Shown one piece after another: positions 1 to 10,556 of a stretch of DNA of 64,000 bases. The notes below the pieces were generated by a model. It was not told the origin of the DNA. It saw only the letters and a list, made by a program, of their open reading frames with translations, and ran no database searches. Made by a program: the position numbers and the translations under genes. The first letter of the stretch is position 1, and each line of letters starts with the position of its first letter. The stretch is taken from NCBI RefSeq assembly GCF_032818155.1, contig NZ_CP102590.1:1302001-1366000 (forward strand), written 5' to 3'. This DNA comes from Niallia taxi. Lineage in GTDB: Bacteria; Bacillota; Bacilli; Bacillales; Cytobacillaceae.

Positions 1-2
1 GA

Positions 3-179
3 TCATTAAGTCTTATTTATTATGCAGCACCAGAGAATGCAAGATGCATAAAACAGAAACAAATATTTATTGTATCAACAGAGGAAAGTAAAGTTACCTA
101 CAAGGTAAATGCAGCTTCTTATCAAGGCTTTATAAATATGAAAGTAAAACGACTAAATTCTTGGAATATAAGTGTTTAG
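3..179 (+). CDS. C-terminal fragment of an unidentified protein cut by the window edge
   Basis: An open frame enters from the left edge and runs for 58 codons to a TAG at 177-179. The residues (for example FIVSTEESKVTYKVNAASYQ) look like ordinary protein, with no stop in this frame, whereas the other two forward frames are closed early. The terminator-like hairpin at 150-182 overlaps the stop codon, as is common at gene ends. I do not recognise the family. Its strand would make it convergent with the regulator gene that follows. Uncertain because only the tail is visible. Confidence 0.4.
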   Translation, partial: SLSLIYYAAPENARCIKQKQIFIVSTEESKVTYKVNAASYQGFINMKVKRLNSWNISV

Positions 180-182
180 TCG
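150..182 (+). terminator. Hairpin at the end of the leftmost partial gene
   Basis: CGACTAAA (150-157) pairs perfectly with TTTAGTCG (175-182) around a 17-base loop, followed by CATTTTCC. The T tract is short, so this is a plausible but weak terminator. Confidence 0.45.
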
Positions 183-287
183 CATTTTCCATCATTCAAT
201 CTAGGAAGGAAGAATGGTTCATTTTTTAATAAACCTAAAAGAGAATAAAAGTGTGTCTGAAAGGACTTGGGAGGATCGAAAGTAAAC

Positions 288-2192
288 TCAGTAACATTTA
301 ACTAGTATGTCCATAAAGTTTTGATAGTTATCTGCGGTGAGAAGTTCTGATATATTTCCATCTTCGGTCAATATAGTGGCGAGTGAATCGAATATCTCGT
401 GAAAAAGTTTTCGATCATCCTTATTAACGGATATTAGTATAACTAAGTTTACTCTAAAATCCCCCCATTGGATACCATTCTTACTAATTAGAACAAACAT
501 ACCAGTCTTCGTTGCATTCATTTTTATTGCATGCGGTATGGCAATCCGTCCAAAAGCGGTGGTGGACATTGCCTCACGTTCCATTACATTCAAAACAAAA
601 CCAGAATCAACATATTCATATTGTTCCATGATTTCACACATTCTCTTCAAGGCATCTTCTTGGGTTAAAAACTGTTCGGTGTTTTCAAACAGCAGTTTGT
701 CCATAATTCTACTAATATTTTGCTTGAATGAATCTCGCCTTTTCAATTCTTTCAGCTCATTGATTTTATTAGCAACCTTAAAGATATCACCACTAGAAAA
801 AAGAGGATTGATTAGCACAAACGGAACCTTTGGTACTGAATTTAACTGCACAGCTGAGATGATAAGTTCGCTATTTAATGCGTTTAACTCGCTTTCATTT
901 GTGACAACATGTTGAACTAAAAGATCCTCATTAAAGTGTTTTTTTAGTTTGTCCATTAGCTGGGCGTTGAAATTATAATAGAAAGGGAACAAAATGGAAC
1001 AAGTAATTTTTAAATTGGCTTGCTTTTGCATTTCTAAAGCGTATCCTAAATGAAAAGCAATATAGGCAATCTCATCATCATTTAATGTGAATCCAGTTTC
1101 CTTTTTTATAGTAATCGAAACATGCACAGCACAGTCATAAATGGAGGGGGCATTTTGCTTTAATGTTGAAGTTAACGGGTTCTTACTAGTAAATTTATTC
1201 TCTAATCGTAATAGTAAATTTTTAATATGAAGAGTAAACCGTATTAAAAAATCTGTATCTTCTATGTCAATATAATAATTATTCCGCAAATCCTCTAAAA
1301 TCTTTTGTATCAAATTAATACACCGTATTCCTACAACTTCCTCTAATTCTGATAGCTGTAAATGCATAAAGTTGATACTTGTTCCACTGCTTGATATAAG
1401 TAGTGCTAGGTCTCTGATTTCACTTTCTGAATACTTTACGCCAAAATTTCTTTCAAGACGGTCGGCAATGATCCGCGCTATGTCATTTTCCGTGTCAAGG
1501 TTTGCTGTCCCATCCATTTGCTCTGTAAAGATAAATCCATTTTTCATTCGGTCAATCGCAATCGCAATATGTAAAACAACATTAGTCAGAGCATAGTCGT
1601 TAGTGAAAAAATGACAGGTTGAAAATACTTCTGCTATAACATTACGAATACAGTCAATATCAAAACCTTCAAAAGACGCTTTTAGTTTATCAATATCTAA
1701 GAAACTATCATTGGCCTCACGATAAAGAAGGGAGCTCATTAATTTTCGTTTATTTTTTTCGTTTCCACTAATTTGAATGGTTTTCCCAGACATATTTAAT
1801 TCTAATCGGTGTTCTGTTAAGCGCTTTCTTGCTTTGCGTAAATCATTCTTTAATGTAATCTCACTGACAAATAATTCATCACTTAAATCATAAAGATCAA
1901 GCGGAACATCTGAATTTACCAGACGCTTTAACAAATAAACGGTACGCTCGCTCGGAGACTGTGGAATGACGTCATTTGTATACACGAAAAAGGAATTTAA
2001 TTTTTTTAAATCCACTTTATACCCCTTTTTCGATGCAATAATCAAACCTTCTGCCATGGAATTAATATCTGCAATATAGGTTTTCACACTTCGTTTAGAG
2101 ATGCCATTTGTTTTGGCAAGCTGGGTGGAAGGAGTCCAGTCAGATTGCATACTTAATTGTCGAAGAATATTTCTATATTTAACATTCAACAC
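288..2192 (-). CDS. licR: PRD-containing PTS regulator, LicR/MtlR-like activator
   Basis: A 634-residue transcriptional regulator of the multi-domain PTS type. In order: an N-terminal HTH (about 1-60), a second Mga/HTH-like segment (about 85-135), PRD1 (about 175-285, with His208 in VLHIAIAI), PRD2 (about 300-405, with a His in IAFHLGYAL), a degenerate EIIB-like stretch, and a C-terminal EIIA-2 domain with the motif IAIPHAIK holding the phosphorylatable histidine. Known LicR/MtlR proteins are activated or inhibited by phosphorylation of these histidines according to sugar flux. It diverges from EIIB-EIIC-EIIA-GH1 genes, so it most likely activates that operon. Assignment to LicR rather than another PRD activator rests on the neighbouring lactose/cellobiose-type PTS. 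Confidence 0.85.
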   Translation of the reverse strand: MLNVKYRNILRQLSMQSDWTPSTQLAKTNGISKRSVKTYIADINSMAEGLIIASKKGYKVDLKKLNSFFVYTNDVIPQSPSERTVYLLKRLVNSDVPLDLYDLSDELFVSEITLKNDLRKARKRLTEHRLELNMSGKTIQISGNEKNKRKLMSSLLYREANDSFLDIDKLKASFEGFDIDCIRNVIAEVFSTCHFFTNDYALTNVVLHIAIAIDRMKNGFIFTEQMDGTANLDTENDIARIIADRLERNFGVKYSESEIRDLALLISSSGTSINFMHLQLSELEEVVGIRCINLIQKILEDLRNNYYIDIEDTDFLIRFTLHIKNLLLRLENKFTSKNPLTSTLKQNAPSIYDCAVHVSITIKKETGFTLNDDEIAYIAFHLGYALEMQKQANLKITCSILFPFYYNFNAQLMDKLKKHFNEDLLVQHVVTNESELNALNSELIISAVQLNSVPKVPFVLINPLFSSGDIFKVANKINELKELKRRDSFKQNISRIMDKLLFENTEQFLTQEDALKRMCEIMEQYEYVDSGFVLNVMEREAMSTTAFGRIAIPHAIKMNATKTGMFVLISKNGIQWGDFRVNLVILISVNKDDRKLFHEIFDSLATILTEDGNISELLTADNYQNFMDILVKCY

Positions 2193-2264
2193 GTTAACCT
2201 CCTTGTAAAGGTTTTAATATTTTTTTATCGTAATATTTATTCACCAAAAGAGACCATACAACTG

Positions 2265-2285
2265 TTTGCACCATTATAGTGTAAA
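2265..2285. promoter_or_regulatory. Imperfect inverted repeat, candidate operator of the PRD regulator
   Basis: TTTGCAC (2265-2271) and GTGTAAA (2279-2285) form a 7-7-7 inverted repeat with one mismatch, in the intergenic region between the divergent regulator and PTS genes. The position fits an activator site; binding is inference. Confidence 0.4.
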
Positions 2286-2332
2286 TCGATATTTGAGAGT
2301 TGTCGAGAAACAATTTATAGTAATAGCAAGGA

Positions 2333-2347
2333 ATAAAACGCTTACAA
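2333..2347 (-). promoter_or_regulatory. cre-like catabolite control site before the PTS operon
   Basis: Read on the minus strand the site is TTGTAAGCGTTTTAT, matching the Bacillus cre consensus WTGNAANCGNWNNCW except for A in place of the final C. It lies 25-39 bases before the EIIB start, where CcpA would repress the operon in preferred sugar. Confidence 0.5.
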
Positions 2348-2371
2348 TTATAGAAGGTGGAGGGAGTAAAC

Positions 2372-2680
2372 ATGGTGAAATTAAACGTATTACTGGTGTG
2401 TGGGTCTGGAGCTAGTTCAGGTTTTATGGCGGCAAACATCCGTAAAGCAGCCGCAAAGCGGAATCTTGACATTAACATTAAGGCCCGTGGTGAAGCAGAA
2501 ATTGAAAACTATATTGATGAGATTGATGCCTTAATGGTAGGTCCTCACCTGGCTTATATATTGGATGAAATCGAAGACTATATTGGTGAAACGAATGTGA
2601 AGGTTTTGTTGATGAAACCTACCTATTATTCCACTCTTGATGGAGATGCGGCGTTAGAAGATCTTTTAAAGGAATTCTAA
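2372..2680 (+). CDS. licB: PTS lactose/cellobiose-family EIIB
   Basis: A 102-residue cytoplasmic EIIB that passes phosphate from EIIA to the incoming sugar. The phosphocysteine is Cys10 in LLVCGSGASSGFMA, the typical start of the CelA/LicB fold, and the length fits the family (about 100). I chose ATG 2372 because GGTGGAGGG lies just before it; the open frame extends to a GTG at 2357 but that lies inside the ribosome binding site. First gene of a four-gene operon, 25 bases before EIIC. Expression is probably controlled by the divergent PRD regulator and CcpA. The family assignment is firm; the sugar (beta-glucoside such as cellobiose or lichenan oligomer) is inferred from the locus. Confidence 0.9.
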   Translation: MVKLNVLLVCGSGASSGFMAANIRKAAAKRNLDINIKARGEAEIENYIDEIDALMVGPHLAYILDEIEDYIGETNVKVLLMKPTYYSTLDGDAALEDLLKEF

Positions 2681-2705
2681 ATTAATAAGGTCGGGGGGTT
2701 AGAGA

Positions 2706-3956
2706 ATGGATAAAATGATTAAATGGCTTGAAAATGATTTTTCCCCAAAAATGAGCAAAGTTAATCATAATGTGTGGGTCGTAACCCTAAAAGATTCGAT
2801 AATGCAATTACTCCCGTTTATCCTATTAGGTTCTGTATTTTGTTTACTTACCATCCCTGGTGACGTATTCAAGATAAATAATTACCCGAATTTCTGGACA
2901 TTATTCGGCTGGACAATGGGAGTACTATCCTTATTAATCTCATTCTTAATACCTTTTAACCTAATGGAAAAGAAACGATTGCGTAAACAACGTTTTATTG
3001 CAGGTTGTTCAGGTCTTATTACATTTTTAATCACTGTAACTCCTCAAATAGTTGCGGATAAAACAGTTGGTTTTGGCCATGCATCCTTAGGTGCTGGTGG
3101 TATGTTCGTCGCGATAGTTGCAGGTGTTTTTACTGGTTGGATAATGGGGATTTTTGGGAGTTTTTCATTCTTTAAAGAGGAATCTATTATCCCTGATTTT
3201 GTAAGAGCCTGGTTTGATGCGATGCTTCCTATTGGAGTTGTAATCGTCGCTGCTTGGTTAGTAGTTGATATAGCAGGTTTTGATTTATACAACTCGATTT
3301 TAGGCTTCTTTATGCCATTGGCAAACATCATTGAAACACCATGGGGATTCGTACTTGTTAGTTTTATTACCTGTTTCTTATATACAATGGGTATTTCATC
3401 TTGGGTGCTTACGCCGGTAACAAAGCCCGTTTTTCTAGCAGCTATTACCGCAAATGCAACAGCTGGCGCTAGCTTCCTTGTTACTTCTGAAACAATCTTT
3501 TCTGCTTATCTATGGATAGGTGGTATCGGTGCAACATTACCTTTGGTTATCATGATGGCCTTCTCAAAAAATGCAAAACTGAAAGCACTTGGAAGAGCAA
3601 GTATCACTCCTGGTATCTTTAATATTAATGAACCGATAGTCTTTGGAGCGATTGCTTGGAATCCGATTATGATGCTTCCAATGTGGATTATCTCCATTGT
3701 ATTGCCAACAATCATTTGGATTGGAACAAAAGTAATCAACTTTGCGCCAATTCCTAAAATTGTATTTGACTTATGGTATGTTCCCTTCCCTATTTCTACA
3801 TGGGTTACAACTGGAACGATTACAGGAATACTATTAATGCTAATTTGCTTAGTTGCAGCTACGTTCATTTGGTATCCATTTTTTAAAGTATATGAACAAC
3901 AGGAAATGCAAAATGAAACAAAAGAAGAAAAAGCATCACTACGCCCAGCAAAATAA
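2706..3956 (+). CDS. licC: PTS lactose/cellobiose-family EIIC permease
   Basis: A 416-residue integral membrane sugar channel of the PTS with around ten hydrophobic segments. It starts with the amphipathic N-terminus typical of CelB/LicC and contains the family landmark INEPIVFG near residue 305 (read as NINEPIVFGAIAWNP), which lines the sugar site. It translocates a beta-glucoside that EIIB phosphorylates. Good RBS-like GGGGGG sequence upstream (2694-2699). Between EIIB and EIIA in the same operon. Slightly shorter than some family members (about 430-450) but both ends look intact. Confidence 0.9.
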   Translation: MDKMIKWLENDFSPKMSKVNHNVWVVTLKDSIMQLLPFILLGSVFCLLTIPGDVFKINNYPNFWTLFGWTMGVLSLLISFLIPFNLMEKKRLRKQRFIAGCSGLITFLITVTPQIVADKTVGFGHASLGAGGMFVAIVAGVFTGWIMGIFGSFSFFKEESIIPDFVRAWFDAMLPIGVVIVAAWLVVDIAGFDLYNSILGFFMPLANIIETPWGFVLVSFITCFLYTMGISSWVLTPVTKPVFLAAITANATAGASFLVTSETIFSAYLWIGGIGATLPLVIMMAFSKNAKLKALGRASITPGIFNINEPIVFGAIAWNPIMMLPMWIISIVLPTIIWIGTKVINFAPIPKIVFDLWYVPFPISTWVTTGTITGILLMLICLVAATFIWYPFFKVYEQQEMQNETKEEKASLRPAK

Positions 3957-3976
3957 TATTTCGAGGAGATTTGAAC

Positions 3977-5762
<1,786 letters not shown>

Positions 5763-5872
5763 GTCGTAGTTCTTTTCTGCTAAGTAGAAGGAAATGAGAA
5801 GTTATATAAAATTTAATAATCGAAGATCCAAATGGAATGTTACCTTAATAGGGCGTAACCTGAACTGATATG

Positions 5873-5916
5873 AGACGCTAAATAATTGCGTCTACTTATT
5901 AGGTCGGGTTTTTTTA
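5873..5916 (+). terminator. Terminator of the PTS operon
   Basis: AGACGC (5873-5878) pairs with GCGTCT (5888-5893), followed after a short spacer by GGGTTTTTTT. It lies about 110 bases after the GH1 stop. Confidence 0.55.
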
Positions 5917-5988
5917 TTGAGATTGTGTGAGGCTTTGTGATTTTCCAAAGTCTTTATCAATAAATATATTGAAATTGGAGGAATAAAA

Positions 5989-6813
5989 ATGAAAAGGAAG
6001 TTTTTTTGTGTCATTTTAATGCTAGTAATGATGTTTAGTTTAGCAGCTTGTGCAAGTACAAATCAAAATGTAAACGAGAAATCAAATGAGGAGAATCAAA
6101 CAGCAGAAGAGCAAAAAGAACCAGGAAATGCAACCATTTATCTTGTGCGCCATGGTAAAACAATTTTAAATAACACCGACCGCGCTCAAGGTTGGGCGGA
6201 CGGACCCTTAATTCCTGAGGGTGAAGAATTAATTAAAAATGTGGGGAAAGGATTGGCTGAAATTCCATTCATTGCTGCTTATTCAAGCGACAGTGGAAGA
6301 GCAGTACAAACAGCTAACTTGATTTTAGCAGAAAATAAAACGGATGCAAAAAGCATAGAATTAGTTCAAAAACAAGGAATTCGTGAAGGTTATTTTGGGA
6401 CATATGAAGGAGAAAAAAATGAAGTCATGTGGGGAGATGCGGCTAAGCACTTGGGTTTCGATAACCAAGAAGAGCTTTTAGCTAGTGGTGGCAATATTAT
6501 CGAAAAAATAATGAATGCCGTTGCGGAAATTGATTCTTCTGAAGAAGCAGAAAGCTATGAAGAATTGAAAGAAAGATCGTTCTCGGAGTTTGAATCAATA
6601 GCAAATGAAGCCTATGAAAATGGTGGTGGTGATGTATTAGTAGTCTCCCACGGAATAACAATGGGAACAATCCTTGCTCAAATTGACACTAGTATAGTAC
6701 CAGCAGAAGGGTTTGCTAATGGTAGTGTAACAAAGTTGGAGTTTGATGGAAAGGTTTGGAAGGTGATAGAGGTGAATGAATTGAAGTATGCAGAAGAGGG
6801 AAAATCTAGATAG
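5989..6813 (+). CDS. Histidine phosphatase (phosphoglycerate mutase-like) lipoprotein
   Basis: A 274-residue lipoprotein. The signal peptide ends in the lipobox LAAC (Cys21), so the protein should be tethered outside the membrane. After a charged linker rich in Glu/Gln/Asn, the histidine phosphatase fold begins with IYLVRHGKTILN (RHG catalytic motif); the second catalytic His is in VVSHGITMG. The family hydrolyses small phosphomonoesters through a phosphohistidine; the substrate is unknown. RBS GGAGG eight bases before ATG. Stands alone between two hairpins. Extracytoplasmic members with lipoboxes occur in Bacillaceae and lactic acid bacteria. Confidence 0.8.
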   Translation: MKRKFFCVILMLVMMFSLAACASTNQNVNEKSNEENQTAEEQKEPGNATIYLVRHGKTILNNTDRAQGWADGPLIPEGEELIKNVGKGLAEIPFIAAYSSDSGRAVQTANLILAENKTDAKSIELVQKQGIREGYFGTYEGEKNEVMWGDAAKHLGFDNQEELLASGGNIIEKIMNAVAEIDSSEEAESYEELKERSFSEFESIANEAYENGGGDVLVVSHGITMGTILAQIDTSIVPAEGFANGSVTKLEFDGKVWKVIEVNELKYAEEGKSR

Positions 6814-7190
6814 TAAGATGGTTTTCTAGCAGAACTTGAAATTAGCAATGTTTTTTTACTTACCTACTTTAAGCTAGGATATGGTATATAAATGGGTAGG
6901 CATTAAAGATAAAGGCCAATATTATAACCAATTATGCTATAAAATCAAGGGCTTTCCTTAATAACAGGAAGTCCTTTTCTTGTGGGAAAACCTGTAAGTT
7001 TTATGTAATAAGACTTAATGGTGCAATATTATGCTAATTTTACTTGAAAAGCGTAAATTTTAAACATTTATATTATATGAATTTTGGAATTGTTAAATTA
7101 TTCGAGTTCGATTGTTGGTTATTTAAAATAACCTATGTTATTATTGATTTGAGATATCGCAATTCAATATATATAAAAGGGGAATGGAAA
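6814..7190. other. Gene-free interval with a repeat-type hairpin
   Basis: About 375 bases without a convincing gene. A hairpin-like stretch at 6949-6974 (GGGCTTTCC ... GGAAGTCC) resembles the hairpin module of the dispersed repeat seen at 46251 and 58471, and may terminate the upstream lipoprotein gene. The open frame upstream of the SDR start from 7044 has no ribosome binding site and is not counted. Confidence 0.5.
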
Positions 7191-7958
7191 ATGAATTTTC
7201 AAGATAAAGTTATTATAGTTACAGGAGCAGCAGGCGGTATAGGGAAAGAAGTAGTGAAGAAAGTAGTTAGTGGCGGGGCGAAGGTCGTACTAGTTGATTT
7301 AAACAAAGAAGCAATTGAATCTGTACAATCAGAGCTTCAATTAACTCAAGATAATAGTTTAGTTGTACAAACTGACGTATCGAATGAAGAGAATGTAAAA
7401 AATTATGTTGATCAAACAATAGCTAAATTTGGTCGAATTGATGGTTTTGTTAATAATGCAGGAGTTGAAGGACCAGCAAAACCAATCGAAGAAATCACAG
7501 AAAAAGAATTTGATTTTGTTTATGGCATTAATGTAAAAGGCGTATTATTTGGTCTAAAACATGTATTGCCTGTGATGAAACAACAGAATGCTGGCTCCAT
7601 TGTTAATACATCCTCAGTTGCTGGGTTAACTGGAGCACCAAGTATGGTTTTATATAATTCATCCAAACATGCTGTAATGGGTATTAATAAAGTAGCAGCT
7701 TTAGAAGCAGCAACTTATAATGTACGTGTGAATACTGTTAATCCAGGTGTCATTAATACGCAAATGATGCGTAATATTGAAGCAAATGTTTCAGAAGATG
7801 CTGAAGCAGCAAAACATGCTTATAATGATGCTGTTCCGATGAAACGATATGGTGAACCGGAAGAAGTGGCAAATGTTATTGCCTTTTTACTATCTGATGA
7901 ATCTTCTTATGTTACGTCATCCTCTTATACTATTGATGGTGGTTTATTTAACGTTTAA
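7191..7958 (+). CDS. Short-chain dehydrogenase/reductase
   Basis: A 255-residue classical SDR: Rossmann motif TGAAGGIGK near the N-terminus, Asp in LVDLN after beta-2 (suggesting NAD preference), NNAG near residue 90, the catalytic Ser in NTSSVAG and the YNSSK motif holding Tyr/Lys, and the usual C-terminal IDGG. It oxidises or reduces an alcohol/ketone; the substrate is not readable from sequence. ATG 7191 is preferred because AAGGGGAA precedes it; the open frame continues back to 7044 without an RBS. Monocistronic, ending at a perfect terminator. Confidence 0.88.
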   Translation: MNFQDKVIIVTGAAGGIGKEVVKKVVSGGAKVVLVDLNKEAIESVQSELQLTQDNSLVVQTDVSNEENVKNYVDQTIAKFGRIDGFVNNAGVEGPAKPIEEITEKEFDFVYGINVKGVLFGLKHVLPVMKQQNAGSIVNTSSVAGLTGAPSMVLYNSSKHAVMGINKVAALEAATYNVRVNTVNPGVINTQMMRNIEANVSEDAEAAKHAYNDAVPMKRYGEPEEVANVIAFLLSDESSYVTSSSYTIDGGLFNV

Positions 7959-7981
7959 TATTAATTATCGAAAAATCAAGC

Positions 7982-8010
7982 AAAAAGGAGTAGTATTTCT
8001 ACTCCTTTTT
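7982..8010 (+). terminator. Strong rho-independent terminator after the SDR gene
   Basis: AAAAAGGAGTAG (7982-7993) pairs perfectly with CTACTCCTTTTT (7999-8010) around a 5-base loop; the U tract is part of the stem end. Confidence 0.85.
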
Positions 8011-8083
8011 TGCGTAGGAAATTTCTTGGGTTTATTAAACACCCTGTCATTGGTATCATTTTAAAAGTTTCATTGATAGGAAG

Positions 8084-8103
8084 TTTATGGCACAAACAAG
8101 GCA
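8084..8103 (+). repeat. Short copy of the dispersed TTATGGCACAAACGGGCA repeat
   Basis: TTTATGGCACAAACAAGGCA matches the core of the repeat better preserved at 57864-57881 and 57245-57264. Confidence 0.4.
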
Positions 8104-8276
8104 TTATTCGTAATAAGGAAGCTATGAGTTAGTAGTATAATGAGGATACACAGAGAAATGGTTAATGATACATGGAACAAAATCAGAAGATTTGAGATGT
8201 ATATGGTTAAAAAATTTAGATAACACAAGAAATATCAAAAAGTAGAGATAAATACTTCTTATTATTTAAATAGGAG

Positions 8277-8393
8277 TATTACTCTTCACAAGAAGCGTAT
8301 AGCAGAGCTTTTAAAAATATTTTCGGCATCAATCCCAAAGAATATCAGGTCAACAAGTTTTCTGTTCAATCAGTTGTTAAAACTCACTCTTAA
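8277..8393 (+). pseudogene. Relic of an AraC/XylS-family regulator (last HTH only)
   Basis: In one frame, 8277-8393 reads SSQEAYSRAFKNIFGINPKE and continues to a stop, which is the end of an AraC C-terminal double HTH domain. No start or first HTH is found upstream (8011-8276), so the gene is decayed. It ends 22 bases before the start of the DUF1835-like gene, with which intact relatives are probably co-transcribed or fused. Confidence 0.6.
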
Positions 8394-8415
8394 TAAAAAT
8401 GGGGAGTTGTTTAAG

Positions 8416-9123
8416 ATGGATATATCTAAAAAAATGGAGATTGAAAAGTTACGGCATAAGCAAAGTGATCTGCTTGATAAAGACGTATTTCATCTATTGA
8501 ATGGGCAAGTTATGTATGAGGAATTTAAAGATAACAATCTAATGGGAAATGCTGATTATGCTCCATTTAACGAAGCAATGTGTATAAACAAAACTACTGA
8601 GCAAATTTTTGATAAAGAGTTTATAAATATTCGTTCTACTGGTCATCATGACTCAGTAGAAGGATATATGGAAAAAGTTATAGTGCCTTTAGACAATCTA
8701 TTTAAAAAAGAGTATAAATGTATCGTATTGTGGTTTGGAGAAGATATGTTTTGTCAAATGAATCTACTCACCATACTATCTCATTTGGAACAGTCAGGCT
8801 ACCAGGGAAAAGTGTTCTTGAATAGTTTCAGAGAGGATGAATTTAAAGTTAATCAAACGGAACTTAAATTAGGTCGTTATTATTCGGTATATAAAGAAGT
8901 GTTAGTTAATCATACTAAACCATCTATAGAACTAGTCCCGGTTATGTATCAAGCAATAAGCATTTATTTAGAAATGCTAAAAGAAGATAATGAAGTAGTA
9001 AAATATATCAAAAAAAATAAAGATATATCAACAAAAGAGCTAATCCAGAAATTGTTTAATCTATTTCCGACAATAGGTTATGGAGATACACAATATAAAG
9101 AGCTAATTAGTAAGATTAGATAA
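8416..9123 (+). CDS. DUF1835-like protein of unknown function
   Basis: A 235-residue soluble protein. The stretch from HLLNGQVM through the central CIVLWFGEDMFCQMNLLTI resembles the DUF1835 family (GD/G-start, VLWF and Q-L-L motifs); the family has no established biochemical role. ATG 8416 has GGGGAG nine bases upstream; the open frame could start at TTG 8374 but that lies inside the AraC relic. Gene follows the AraC fragment directly, suggesting the pair once formed a regulatory unit. Followed by a weak hairpin at 9178-9212. Confidence 0.65.
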   Translation: MDISKKMEIEKLRHKQSDLLDKDVFHLLNGQVMYEEFKDNNLMGNADYAPFNEAMCINKTTEQIFDKEFINIRSTGHHDSVEGYMEKVIVPLDNLFKKEYKCIVLWFGEDMFCQMNLLTILSHLEQSGYQGKVFLNSFREDEFKVNQTELKLGRYYSVYKEVLVNHTKPSIELVPVMYQAISIYLEMLKEDNEVVKYIKKNKDISTKELIQKLFNLFPTIGYGDTQYKELISKIR

Positions 9124-9177
9124 AATAAGAACCAGTAGCAATAACAAAATTAAATAAACTAATTTTTTATATTTATG

Positions 9178-9212
9178 GGGCTTTCTTTATTAAAAGGAAA
9201 GTTCTTTTATTT
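9178..9212 (+). terminator. Hairpin after the DUF1835-like gene
   Basis: GGGGCTTTCTTT ... AAAGGAAAGTTC followed by TTTTA. The same kind of hairpin recurs in the dispersed repeats. Confidence 0.5.
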
Positions 9213-9393
9213 GTACTTCTTAAGCACGATAGGGGTAAGTTAGTTTATGTGCATTTATTTTTAAAGATATAAAAGTACCTGTGAAACCTGACAAGATATA
9301 CCTCACAACATAAAAACGCCGATTGACTTTGACATCAATCGACTAAGTTAAAAGGTATGTGAAATTATCCAGTCAGTACCATGTATATTTCTA

Positions 9394-9984
9394 TTATTTG
9401 CCCATACGAATATTTTTAACTGTTTTTCTTTCAATGCTTAAGTTTTCATAAATCCTCTTTCCACCACTTCCCAATGGTGCTTGTGCAAGTAATCCTACTT
9501 TAACAATTTCATCAACTGGCAAATTGAAAAATCTCATCATAAAATAATTTTCACCGTCTGTAGAATAGTGGAATGCAAAAGATCTTCCACTTCTGCAAAT
9601 TTGCAGCCAAACAGTATTATTGTCAATATTGGGTCCATTCGCATCATCAGATTCTTCCTTTGTTACAACACTCACTACTGCATGCGTATTAAAATCGGTT
9701 AATTCAAAACACGCCTTTGCCCAATTTGTCATATCCTTCATTACCATAATCGAGGCAGAATCGTAAGTATCCTTGAAATCGTGAGAAACTTTTACTCTCA
9801 TAACAAAATCTCCTGCCACCTCTGTATAATAAAAGGGTGCATTACATAATGATTCTGGAGTAATTCCTTCTTCTCCGATTGCACCATTGTTGCAGAAAAA
9901 ATCAGTTTCTTTAGGCGCATATAATTCTATTCTTCCATCCTCTTCCGAAATAACGCTTTCATTAATCCAATTGAATTTTAACAT
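9394..9984 (-). CDS. DUF1349 domain protein (concanavalin A-like fold)
   Basis: A 196-residue soluble protein covering the whole DUF1349 domain: the beginning FNWINE, the central DFVMRVKVSHDF and DSASIMVM, and later FAFHYSTDGENYFMMRFF are typical of this beta-sandwich family, often annotated as regulation of enolase 1. Members probably bind carbohydrate, but no enzyme activity is established. AGGGAGG lies upstream of the start on the minus strand. No operon partners; convergent with the preceding gene. Confidence 0.75.
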   Translation of the reverse strand: MLKFNWINESVISEEDGRIELYAPKETDFFCNNGAIGEEGITPESLCNAPFYYTEVAGDFVMRVKVSHDFKDTYDSASIMVMKDMTNWAKACFELTDFNTHAVVSVVTKEESDDANGPNIDNNTVWLQICRSGRSFAFHYSTDGENYFMMRFFNLPVDEIVKVGLLAQAPLGSGGKRIYENLSIERKTVKNIRMGK

Positions 9985-10332
9985 GTTACATACCTCCCTA
10001 AATCTTAGTTTTATATCTTTGTACTAATAACCATTAATCTCGGACTGTATCTAACTTATATTTTAAATAAGCACATTACTTGAAACAAGTGAAAAAACAG
10101 ACATAAATTTGTATTTTTTCTATATTTTGAAAAAATATTTCATTCTTGTTTAAATTCGGCATTAAAAATTCTACGTTGACAGGGCATTGTACCAAGCTCA
10201 TTAGGTAGTATGTTTAGTGAGCTAGCCCTTATAGATTCTGTCCAACTTAGTGTAGCTGATTCAGTCTAATAGGTTAATTGGTGTAAAGGGACTTCAGCTA
10301 TTTTAAAAGTCCCTTAAAAAGGGGGACTTAAG
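9985..10332. other. Gene-free interval
   Basis: About 350 AT-rich bases between the DUF1349 gene and the LuxR relic. I see stop codons in all frames and no convincing RNA structure. Confidence 0.5.
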
Positions 10333-10428
10333 GTACATTTAACTAACATATTTAATAAATTGGGGGTTAACTCTAGGACTGAAGCAGTGGCAGTTGCTAT
10401 AGAAAGAGGATATTTAAAGAATAATTGC
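10333..10428 (+). pseudogene. Relic of a LuxR/NarL-type HTH domain
   Basis: The frame from 10333 reads [20 protein letters not shown] and then IERGYLKN, the recognition helix and tail of NarL/FixJ response regulators. No receiver domain or upstream part of the HTH is present, so this is the last fragment of a lost response regulator gene. It is followed at once by a terminator at 10431. Confidence 0.65.
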
Positions 10429-10430
10429 CC

Positions 10431-10464
10431 AATCGTACATTTGGATATGCCCTTGTGTACGATT
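10431..10464 (+). terminator. Terminator after the LuxR relic
   Basis: AATCGTACA (10431-10439) pairs with TGTACGATT (10456-10464) followed by TTTT. Very similar GTACAT/GTACGATT hairpins recur at 11258 and, decayed, near 11923-11952. Confidence 0.75.
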
Positions 10465-10556
10465 TTTTCTGTTAAAGACTATTTTATACTTAATTTATAA
10501 ACAAACAGTCATATTATTTTAGAAAATTATGATGTTAGTGTAGGAGGAATTTAAAC

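Noticed and set aside
2194..2478. 94-codon minus-strand frame over the start of EIIB
   Set aside because: Shadow of the EIIB gene and intergenic DNA; no RBS and no protein-like sequence.
7849..8064. 71-codon frame overlapping the SDR end
   Set aside because: Out of frame with a clear SDR gene and runs through its terminator.
9318..9340. Hairpin CGATTGA/TCAATCG after the DUF1835 gene
   Set aside because: Short stem without U tract; cannot be distinguished from chance.
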